Origin: Methanosarcina vacuolata Z-761
Lineage (GTDB): Archaea > Halobacteriota > Methanosarcinia > Methanosarcinales > Methanosarcinaceae
Length of the DNA: 64,000 nucleotides
Direction of reading: 5' to 3'
NCBI RefSeq assembly: GCF_000969905.1
Contig: NZ_CP009520.1
Location: 1,178,001 to 1,242,000 of the forward strand
Shown here: positions 18,024 to 25,355 of the stretch, piece after piece
Position numbering within the stretch: the first letter of the stretch is position 1
How the letters are laid out: every line of letters starts with the position of its first letter
The notes under the pieces: model-generated
What the model saw: only the letters and a program-made list of their open reading frames with translations
Databases searched by the model: none
What the model was told of the DNA's origin: nothing
Made by a program: the position numbers and the translations under genes

Positions 18024-19073
18024 ATGGAGATTGATGCTGTAGACGAGCTGGTGTTTCATGTAATCGAACAGGTTGCAGCTGATAACTGTGACTTCGATAA
18101 GGTCGTTGAGTTTGTCGTTTCTTTCTCAGATGAGCATTCGCTTTCCCAGGAAATCCTGCTGAAACTTTCGTCTATTTTTGAAAAAGATTCAATGTGCAGG
18201 GAGAAATATGTAATTACCAGAGCCTGTGCTTTGTTATTCTCAGGAAAAGCCCAGGAAGACGCCCTTATGGAAGCAGGAAAAACAGCTTATTTACTGGGAC
18301 TTGATGAACTTGCTGTACGGGAATTCAAAGAACTTCTCCAGCAAAACCCCAAAAATGTAGAAGCACTTTGCGGATATGGGATAGTTCTGGCGAGAGAAGG
18401 AAAAAACGATGCTGCACGGGTTCAATATGAAAAGGCTCTGGAAGTCAATCCTTCCCACGTAGATACGCTTTGCAATTACGGCTGCCTGCTTTACAGGCTC
18501 AAAAAACTGGATGAAGCTGAAGAAGTATATAACCGAGTTTTGATTCTTGATCGAGATAATGTGAGCGCCCACTGTGGATATGGGATTCTACGTTCCAAAC
18601 GCGGGAAAATGACGGAAGCAAGTTACCACTATACTCGAGCTCTTGAACTTGAACCTGGTCATGTGGAATCCAATTTTCGCTATGCCCGTCTCCTTGAAGA
18701 AAAAGGAGAACCCCTTGATGCCGAGAAACATTACATAGTAGCCCTCAAAGCCAATCCTGATGACCCGCGCCCGCACCTTTTCTATGCCCGTTTGCTTGCA
18801 GAACACGGGTTTATTCACGGAGCAAGGGTGCACTTCAGGTGTGCTCTTAAACTGAACCCTGAGGATGTTGAAGCTCATTGTGAATATGCCAGCCTGCTTG
18901 CCAGATTTGGGCACAGGCACGAAGCTGAGGTGCAGTACAAAAAAGCTCTTGAGCTTGACCCCGGGCACTTCGGAACCCTGAGAGGGTATGCAGATTTGCT
19001 AAAAGAAAAAGGGCAGTATACAGCCGCCGAAGAAATTTACAGGCAGGCCGAGTTCTTTAAACGGAGCGCCTGA
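18024..19073 (+). CDS. Large tetratricopeptide-repeat protein (TPR protein 2)
   Basis: 349 residues. N-terminal helical domain MEIDAVDELVFHVIEQVAAD, similar in pattern to the first TPR protein, then about eight TPR units such as YGIVLAREGKNDAARVQYE and YASLLARFGHRHEAEVQYK. The frame is open 47 codons further upstream, but that part is AT-rich and hydrophobic. CAGGAGG about 10 nt before ATG 18024 fixes the start. It probably acts as a cytoplasmic protein-binding scaffold. Duplicate of the gene at 14487, with the phosphatase and the unknown 129-residue protein between them. Confidence 0.85.
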   Translation: MEIDAVDELVFHVIEQVAADNCDFDKVVEFVVSFSDEHSLSQEILLKLSSIFEKDSMCREKYVITRACALLFSGKAQEDALMEAGKTAYLLGLDELAVREFKELLQQNPKNVEALCGYGIVLAREGKNDAARVQYEKALEVNPSHVDTLCNYGCLLYRLKKLDEAEEVYNRVLILDRDNVSAHCGYGILRSKRGKMTEASYHYTRALELEPGHVESNFRYARLLEEKGEPLDAEKHYIVALKANPDDPRPHLFYARLLAEHGFIHGARVHFRCALKLNPEDVEAHCEYASLLARFGHRHEAEVQYKKALELDPGHFGTLRGYADLLKEKGQYTAAEEIYRQAEFFKRSA

Positions 19074-19115
19074 AAAAGGAATGCCTGATAACCGATTAAT
19101 ATAACTGATAACCGA

Positions 19116-19841
19116 TTAATATAGCCTGATCGGTTCGATTCCCATTTTTTCCATAAGGCAAGCAGGGATGTCGAGTATCTCCAGGGCCGAATCTATAATA
19201 ATCCCATCGGAAGTTGCCAAAACTATCTTTTTTTCAGAATTTCCTCCCTCATTTTTCAGCTCAAAGTCCGCGATTTTTGAGGTTTTTGCCTCGCCTAAAA
19301 TTCCGTATTCTTTCATTTTGTGGCGAATGAAACCTGCAAGCTCTCCACTTCGGCTAATCTGGGCGTCAAGGAGAAAAACAACTGATTTTGGACCTGTTTC
19401 GGAAAGAAACTTTAGGACTGCATTGGTGGCTTCTTCGATATCTTCGGCCTGTTTTGCTTTGCTAAAATAGTAGCGTGTATCTCTTATATACCCGTCATCA
19501 CAGAACCACATGGGTTCTTTTTTTAGCAGGCTGTCCACACTTAGCAGGACATTGTACCCGTCAAGGAGAAGATCCCTATCTTTTATGTCTGTGCATGATA
19601 CTTTTTTATTTATTCTGGAAACTATCCTGTCCGGGGGCATGATCACTCTTGTGAGAATGTATCGTTCTTCCAGACTGAGCTGGAAGTGGTCAGCCACAAA
19701 GCGGATGGTCGCAAACTTCGGATAGCTCCACCGGAGTATGCTCCGGATATCCCGAGCAGGTTTGAGTAATTTTTCTTTGAGTAATTCCTCTTTCAGACAG
19801 GAACCAGAAAGATCGGCTGAACTTACATGCGTATCTCTCAT
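19116..19841 (-). CDS. DUF434 domain protein
   Basis: 241 residues. An N-terminal helical DUF434-type region (ILRWSYPKFATIRFVADHFQ, about residues 35-70) is followed by a part with LLLDGYNVLLSVDSLL and ending around KIVLATSDGIIIDSALEILD. The DGYNVL and DAQIS segments recall a PIN/NYN-like nuclease fold, so a nuclease is possible but not shown. GGAG precedes the ATG at about 11 nt. The gene is convergent with TPR protein 2 and divergent from the alanine dehydrogenase gene. Confidence 0.75.
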   Translation of the reverse strand: MRDTHVSSADLSGSCLKEELLKEKLLKPARDIRSILRWSYPKFATIRFVADHFQLSLEERYILTRVIMPPDRIVSRINKKVSCTDIKDRDLLLDGYNVLLSVDSLLKKEPMWFCDDGYIRDTRYYFSKAKQAEDIEEATNAVLKFLSETGPKSVVFLLDAQISRSGELAGFIRHKMKEYGILGEAKTSKIADFELKNEGGNSEKKIVLATSDGIIIDSALEILDIPACLMEKMGIEPIRLY

Positions 19842-20040
19842 TAATGGTTTTCTCCTTTTTGGGAAGGGAGTTCTTTAAATGAGTGAAGATATATGTTATA
19901 TATACATATTTGCAGAAATAAAAATACTAATGTGATCTCAGGCCATCGGTTTGCCTCTTTGGTTTTTATTTCGGTTCTGTTCAATTTTGTCTTGATTTTC
20001 AGCTGTGGGCCAGCTCACGGTTCCAGCTGGAGGGTTTATT

Positions 20041-21021
20041 ATGGAAATATTATGGCTGGCTCAGGAAGAAGTAACAAGTGTTATAGATATGAGTTCTGAT
20101 ATGCAGGTCGTAGAAAGGGCTTTCAGGCAGCATGGATTGGGCAGAGTTCAGATGCCTCCCAAGTCCTACCTTTACTATACGGCATATAACGGAGACCTGC
20201 GGACAATGCCTGCATATCTTGAGGAGGAGAATATTACTGGCGTGAAAATTGTAAATGTCCATCCCGGAAACCCAGATCGTGGGCTTCCCACGGTAATGGC
20301 GCTTATTGTCCTTATTTCTCCGGAAACAGGTGCTCCTATGGCAATTATGGACGGAACCTACCTGACTGATATCCGGACAGGAGCTGCAGGGGGAATTGCT
20401 GCAAAATACCTTGCAAGAAAGGATTCAAAGGTTATAGGCCTTGTTGGGGCCGGAAATCAGGCAAAGACCCAGTTAAAAGCTCTCTGCGAGGTTTTTGAGC
20501 CCGAACTGGTAAGGGTTACTTCCAGGACAAAGGAGAGCTCTGAACAATTTATCCGGGAAATGGCAAATATTACTCCCTGTGAAATCCGTTATGAAGAAAA
20601 CATTAAGAAGGTCTGCGACTGCGATATCCTTGTTACGACCACTCCTTCCAGAAAACCTATCGTAAAGGCCCAGTGGATCAATGAAGGCACTCACATAAAC
20701 GCAATAGGGGCTGATGCAGTAGGAAAAGAAGAACTTGATCCCGAACTTTTAATCAGGTCCAAGATAATTGTGGATGATATTGTCCAGGCCCTTCACTCCG
20801 GAGAAGTAAACGTTCCTCTCTCCAAGCACTATATCTCGGAAAACGATGTTCATGCCGAGCTAGGTGAGGTAATTGTCGGCCTGAAACCAGGCAGGACAAG
20901 TGATGAAGAAATTACAATCTTTGATTCAACAGGCCTTGCCATTCAGGACGTTGCAAGCGCACACCTGGTTTATGAGAGGGCTGTCAGTAAAGGGCTCGGG
21001 AAGCATGTTCTTATGTTCTAA
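20041..21021 (+). CDS. Alanine dehydrogenase, ornithine cyclodeaminase/mu-crystallin family
   Basis: 326 residues. Family marks: MPAYLEEENITGVKIVNVHP, the DGTYLTDIRTGAAGGIAAKY region, the NAD-binding loop GLVGAGNQAKTQL, and GADAVGKEELDPELL. The family includes archaeal alanine dehydrogenase (pyruvate plus ammonia to alanine) and ornithine cyclodeaminase; alanine dehydrogenase is the better fit, by family knowledge. The start is ATG 20041, preceded by GGAGGG about 6 nt upstream; an in-frame GTG-type extension to 20005 is less likely. Monocistronic, with a GC-rich hairpin immediately after the stop. Confidence 0.82.
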   Translation: MEILWLAQEEVTSVIDMSSDMQVVERAFRQHGLGRVQMPPKSYLYYTAYNGDLRTMPAYLEEENITGVKIVNVHPGNPDRGLPTVMALIVLISPETGAPMAIMDGTYLTDIRTGAAGGIAAKYLARKDSKVIGLVGAGNQAKTQLKALCEVFEPELVRVTSRTKESSEQFIREMANITPCEIRYEENIKKVCDCDILVTTTPSRKPIVKAQWINEGTHINAIGADAVGKEELDPELLIRSKIIVDDIVQALHSGEVNVPLSKHYISENDVHAELGEVIVGLKPGRTSDEEITIFDSTGLAIQDVASAHLVYERAVSKGLGKHVLMF

Positions 21022-21777
21022 CCCCCCGAGTCCCGTCTCGGGAGGACGGGTCCGTTTCGCTCACTTCGTTCGCTCAAGCGGGGCAATTTCTAGAGATATA
21101 CACGAATTTTGCTTAGGGAGAACTGTCCAAGTTGCACTTTGGGTCACATAATATAGCCTTTTGAAGAAACTGCTTGCCCGCAAGCTTTTTCAAAAAAGGC
21201 TTGAGCGAAAACCCGAGAAACGTTTGATTTTGAGGAAACTATTCTCTAACCCTATCGGCGTGATCACAAGCCTTTTGAAAAAAAGCTTGAGCGAAAAAAA
21301 ACCAAGCAACGAAGTTATCGGCGTGGTCAACTGGCCCAACGGTTGCAGCCAAACGGTTACGGGTCAACGGTTGCTCTGAAGAGACAATTTTAGTTGAACA
21401 TTGCTTTCCACCCGGCAAGCGGACTAATTTTTAGAGTTAAGGCTATTCGCGTCTTCGATATATCTGGTCGCTATAGAGGTTGTAGCGGATTAAAACCAGA
21501 GCTGTTGCGGGTGAGAAATGGTGAATATAAGAAGGGAGGGATTATTTTTCCCACACTTTATTTCTTTTTCGTGGTTGTAAAGTCCGAATGGGGATTCCCT
21601 TACACGATGGTCTGTAGTGTAATTAGTTAGGACATTGAAAGCTAAAAAAGAAAACAAATAGGTCACAGGTATTCCTTCCTGGTTAGAAGCGAGAGAAGTT
21701 TAACATGAATCTTTAAATTCGAAACTATAATAGAACAAATTCACAATGCATAAATAACTAGCAGTAAACCATATATT
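21022..21777. other. Spacer with hairpins and dispersed repeat modules
   Basis: Just after the stop is a GC-rich block with the hairpin CCCGTC/GACGGG (21032-21050) and a TTCGCTCACTTCGTTCGCTC run. Two imperfect direct modules follow, near 21155-21265 and 21265-21332; each contains AAGC-TTTTT/AAAAA-GCTT type hairpins and GCTTGAGCGAAAA, and each ends TATCGGCGTGRTCA. Near 21330-21375 the motif AACGGTT recurs three times. No protein-coding gene is convincing. The modules look like a dispersed Methanosarcina intergenic repeat. Confidence 0.45.
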
Positions 21778-21890
21778 ATTGAGTGGTTTCTGGAGACCGG
21801 TTATACCCCCCACGAATACTGTACTTTGTCCCCAAATATTCCAGGTTTTTAGTTCCGACTATTATTAATGTTCTCCTGAAACCACTCAAT
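21778..21890. repeat. 113-bp element with 19-bp terminal inverted repeats (MITE-like)
   Basis: Left end ATTGAGTGGTTTCTGGAGA (21778-21796) and the reverse complement of the right end (21872-21890) differ at one position. The interior encodes nothing. I see no target duplication. Size and structure fit a miniature inverted-repeat transposable element or a large hairpin. Confidence 0.65.
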
Positions 21891-21990
21891 TCTTTTTTTA
21901 CGGTCAATACTCTTTTTACGCACAATGCCTTTTCTAAAAAAGTTTAATCAGGTGCTCTACCTTGTACACCTGAATATTCTGGTGCCTGCA

Positions 21991-22048
21991 GTTTTCAGAT
22001 CCTTATTTTTCAGATCCTTATTTTTCAGATCCTTGTTTTTCAGATACC
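21991..22048. repeat. 15-bp tandem repeat at the 3' end of cobyric acid synthase
   Basis: Four units with CAGATCC starts at 21996, 22011, 22026 and 22041, separated by TTATTTTT. The last unit overlaps the stop and final codon of the minus-strand cobyric acid synthase gene, so the array grew from or into the gene's end. Confidence 0.85.
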
Positions 22049-23497
22049 TATTATTTCGTAGAGTTTTTCCATTTCAAGGTTCTGCTCAACTACATTTGCA
22101 AGTTCTTCGTAGGCATCGTTTTCGGTCATGGCGTTTTCAGGGCTGTACTCAAGTCCTTTTTTCTCGTAGAGGTATTGCATAAGAGCGTCTCTTATATTTT
22201 TATTGTCGAAGAGTCCATGCAGGTAAGTTCCGATTACCAGACCTGTCTCATCGATTGCTCCGTCATTTCCGAAGATGTTACGGGAAGAGTCGGTTATGCC
22301 CATATGGATTTCATATCCTTTTATTTCCTCTCCGTCTATTGGAGCTAGTATCGGGCCGTAAGCATTCACTTTTTTCGTGACCTGGATTGTCCTCTTTTTG
22401 TATTCTCCGAACTTTGTCCCTATGTTCAGAAGCCCCAGGCCTTCGAATTCGGCTTCGACTCCGTTTTCAACTCCGGAATCATAAATTGTCTTTCCGAGCA
22501 TCTGGTAGCCGCCGCAGACCCCGAAAATTGGGATTTTTCCTTTATATGCCTGGATTTTCTCTGCCATGCCGCTTGCTTTAAGGTCGAGAAGGTCATTAAC
22601 CGTGTTCTTTGTGCCCGGAATCATGATCGCATCCGGAGTTCCTAGGTCTTCGTCAAGTTCCACATAGCGGATTTTAGCAGATCCTTCCAGGGGTTCGAAG
22701 TCCGTAAAGTTCGATATTCTTGGCAGGCGGATGACTGCGATCTCGATTTCTTTTTCGTTTTTCTCGGCTTCTTTATCTTCAAGTGAGACCGAGTCTTCAG
22801 AAGGAATGTTAAGCTTAAAATAAGGAAGGACTCCAAGTACTGGAATGCCGGTCTTTTCTTCAAGTTGTTTCAGGCCTGGCTTCAGGATTTCCAGATCGCC
22901 TCTGAATTTGTTTATAATAAATCCTTTGACGTTTTTCCGTACATCTTCTGGAAGAAGTGCAATTGTACCGTAAAGGCTTGCAAAAACTCCTCCTCTCTCT
23001 ATGTCTCCAACAAGGATTATGGGAGCCTGTGTAAGCCTTGCAGTGCCGATATTTACAATATCCCTTTCGTAGAGGTTAATCTCGGCGGCCCCTCCCGCTC
23101 CTTCCATGACAATGATATCATGTTCTTTGAAGAGCCTTTCAAGAGCTCCTTCAAGTACTTCATTCATTTCTGCGATGGAATCGTAGTATTGACCTGCGCT
23201 CCTGTCGGCGTAAGGTTCTCCCAGCAGGATTATCTGGGAAACGCAGTCTCCTTTGGGTTTTAGAAGAACGGGATTCATATCGGCAGTGGGCTCAGTGCCT
23301 GCGGCTTTTGCCTGAATTGCCTGGGCAATGCCTATTTCCTTTCCGTCTTTTGTAATCCAGGAATTCAGGCTCATGTTCTGAGCCTTGAAGGGGGCAACCC
23401 TGTATTCTCTTGAAAGGATTCTGCATATGGCAGTCACGACTGAACTTTTCCCAACATGGGAAGCAGTTCCCAGGATCAAGACGCTTTTCTTTTCCAT
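22040..23497 (-). CDS. cobQ: Adenosylcobyric acid synthase (CobQ/CbiP)
   Basis: 485 residues, the usual length. The N-terminal dethiobiotin-synthetase-like domain has LILGTASHVGKSSVVTA and PFKAQNMSLNSW. The middle part has VMEGAGGAAEINL and ILVGDIERGGVFASLYG. The C-terminal type I glutamine amidotransferase domain has the nucleophile cysteine in IFGVCGGYQMLG and a late histidine in GTYLHGLFDN. It amidates adenosylcobyrinic a,c-diamide at four positions in corrinoid synthesis. The ATG at 23497 (MEKKSVLILG) has AAGGTG about 8 nt upstream; a GTG three codons earlier overlaps that SD. Corrinoid is needed by CdhD/CdhE in this window. Confidence 0.95.
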   Translation of the reverse strand: MEKKSVLILGTASHVGKSSVVTAICRILSREYRVAPFKAQNMSLNSWITKDGKEIGIAQAIQAKAAGTEPTADMNPVLLKPKGDCVSQIILLGEPYADRSAGQYYDSIAEMNEVLEGALERLFKEHDIIVMEGAGGAAEINLYERDIVNIGTARLTQAPIILVGDIERGGVFASLYGTIALLPEDVRKNVKGFIINKFRGDLEILKPGLKQLEEKTGIPVLGVLPYFKLNIPSEDSVSLEDKEAEKNEKEIEIAVIRLPRISNFTDFEPLEGSAKIRYVELDEDLGTPDAIMIPGTKNTVNDLLDLKASGMAEKIQAYKGKIPIFGVCGGYQMLGKTIYDSGVENGVEAEFEGLGLLNIGTKFGEYKKRTIQVTKKVNAYGPILAPIDGEEIKGYEIHMGITDSSRNIFGNDGAIDETGLVIGTYLHGLFDNKNIRDALMQYLYEKKGLEYSPENAMTENDAYEELANVVEQNLEMEKLYEIIGI

Positions 23498-23759
23498 TTT
23501 TACCACACCTTCTGCTCGAACGCTTCTTTTTTAAACTTACTTTTATAATTCTTATAAATTGGCTGTTATTTTTCTCCTGAGGATGAAAATCAAGTAAACT
23601 TGTTTATTTTAAATATTTCTTTTCTTATACTTCAACTAAAGAATAAATACTTTCGGATTCACCGAAGGTTTTGTTTATCTACTTTAAAAAACTGACCGGA
23701 TTTCAGGCTTTTACCTTTTTTGGAGCAAGTTAAGCGCATGACAAAAAAACCACAATCTT

Positions 23760-24161
23760 GCAAAGCACATTCTTGATGCTACCTGGAGTAAACTTGTAAC
23801 TTATACTTCCTACAAAACTGAAAACGCTGGTAGAAACGTAATACTTGTTAACCCAAAGAATACCTCTCAAATGTGCTCAGTCTGTGGTCAAATAGTCAAA
23901 AAAGGGTAGTGGGTTTGAATCATTGAAAACCGAAAGCGCAAGAATCTCTCAATATATTCATTAAATACGTGAGATGTACTCGCTTTTTCGGAATTGATCA
24001 ATAACTCAGGGACACGACCCAAAAAAGAACTATCAGAGAGAACTCATAATTGTCCTTTCTGTGGATTATATGTTGACCGTGATCTTAATGCTGCTATAAA
24101 TGTTCTCAGATTGGGATTACAATCTGACCGTAAAATCGGAAGATGCCCGTCACTTCAATGA
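23760..24161 (+). pseudogene. TnpB (IS200/IS605 family) C-terminal relic
   Basis: The first part (23760-23909) reads KHILDATWSKLVTYTSYKTE, then VILVNPKNTSQMCSVCGQIV and a stop. After about 105 unrelated bases a second part continues with THNCPFCGLYVDRDLNAAIN and a stop at 24159-24161. These are the end of the RuvC-like domain and the two halves of the zinc ribbon of TnpB, including the late catalytic Asp in DRDLNAA. The gene is split and has lost its N-terminal two thirds. I see no intact element ends or TnpA. Confidence 0.85.
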
Positions 24162-24414
24162 GAGGAGTAGGCACCTGATGTTTACATAATAAAGCATAGC
24201 GAACAAGAGCGAACAAAAACCTTGTGCCGGAATCCTCATTAACTGATCACTGTATTATCGTTCTCTGTTAACTTATTAATTCTACTTAATATCTGAAATA
24301 AGCTGCAGGAAAAGGCTCCCATAGGGTACATCTATAACATATTTTAATTCCTAATATTTTTTAATTGAATCCCAATACAAATATTTATATTGATTGGCAG
24401 ATATTTATAATGTA

Positions 24415-24636
24415 ATGGAAAACAGTAGAGAATATCAGCTTTACCTTGAAGCTCTGGACACTGAAAGATCGGCGTGGGGAAGACGAACGGCAGTAAAGCG
24501 GCTCTGTGACTGTAAAACCGAGGAGTCTCTATACTACCTGAATGAGCTCATAGTTGACAGATATTGCATTGTGCCTGATTGGCTCAAGAAGATCGCAAGA
24601 GAGTATTACGTATCTCTATGCCTCGAATTTCTCTGA
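24415..24636 (+). CDS. Small unknown protein (73 residues), probably leaderless
   Basis: MENSREYQLYLEALDTERSA followed by a helical, Glu/Arg/Cys-containing sequence ending in YYVSLCLEFL. The pattern (helix pairs, TEESLYYLNELI) resembles a HEAT-like or small helical adaptor, but I do not recognise a family. A TATA-like ATATTTATAT lies at 24381-24390, placing the expected transcription start within about 5 nt of the ATG, and there is no SD, so a leaderless mRNA is inferred. An earlier in-frame start (24394) would lie upstream of that point. The gene lies between TnpB and transposase relics. Confidence 0.55.
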   Translation: MENSREYQLYLEALDTERSAWGRRTAVKRLCDCKTEESLYYLNELIVDRYCIVPDWLKKIAREYYVSLCLEFL

Positions 24637-24744
24637 GATTAATCTTTTATAAATTTGGTTTTTTCGGGGCGTTTTTCGGAAAAACACATATAGGAGAAGT
24701 AGTAACTTCAGTAATTCACTAAAAATCCCTTCTCTATGTGTTTC

Positions 24745-24864
24745 GTTTTTTAATAGGAAAGATATCAGTGCATAAAAGTACCTGATAATTGCGTTTTTAG
24801 ATGAGGTCTCTGGTTTAACTACAATTCTCATCCTGTATCTGACTTTCCGCAGATGTCCATTCAA
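24745..24864 (-). pseudogene. DDE transposase C-terminal relic
   Basis: On the minus strand about 40 codons read HLRKVRYRMRIVVKPETSSK followed by NAIIRYFYALISFLLKN. The spacing of YRxR, the TSSKN motif and RYFYxxISFLLxN matches the tail of IS4-type archaeal transposases, after the catalytic glutamate. There is no upstream catalytic region, so only a remnant remains. Assigned by pattern recognition alone. Confidence 0.5.
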
Positions 24865-25048
24865 TTTTCACAATTTTTCTTGCTATCGTTTTTTCTGAAA
24901 ATTACCCTGCTTATTCAAGCTTCATTGAAAGATTCTAACCTCTATTTCCGGAAGTTTCAGTTGAGATAATAATTGTAAATTATTGAACAAATGCACAAAA
25001 ACGATAGCCGAAAAAATGTTCTTTTTTTCAAGACATCTGCGGAAAGTC
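24841..25048. repeat. 208-bp inverted-repeat element
   Basis: GACTTTCCGCAGATGTC (24841-24857) recurs as its exact reverse complement at 25032-25048. Inside, GCTATCGTTTTT (about 24881) is likewise matched by AAAAACGATAGC (about 24998). The left arm overlaps the transposase relic. It may be a deletion derivative of that IS or a MITE. The rest of the spacer (24637-25283) is AT-rich and empty as far as I can see. Confidence 0.65.
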
Positions 25049-25283
25049 GGCTGTATGAAGATTCAATAGCAAAATCTTTTTCTGTAAACTGCACTAACCC
25101 CCTGGAGACCATTTGACTTCAAAAACGACAAAATTTATATCTGCACATTCTCGTTTTTTCTTTTGCATTTAAGATACTTAACGTCAATCTCACATTCGAC
25201 CCACTCTCGAAAATGAAACTTATTCATACTGCAAAAAAATTTGAAAATAAGATTTTCTGCTTCGTGAAATCACTATTCAGGAG

Positions 25284-25314
25284 AAGCCTCACAACATCTA
25301 ATGTTGTAAGGCTT
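25284..25314 (-). terminator. Hairpin downstream of hppA
   Basis: AAGCCTCACAACAT and its near-complement (25301-25314) form a 14-bp stem with one mismatch and a 3-nt loop, 41 bp past the stop of the pyrophosphatase gene. Only weakly T-rich afterwards on the minus strand, so a terminator or 3' stabiliser is inferred. Confidence 0.55.
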
Positions 25315-25355
25315 GATCCCACGTTACTGGTTAGCAGCTAATGGTTTTTCCTTAA

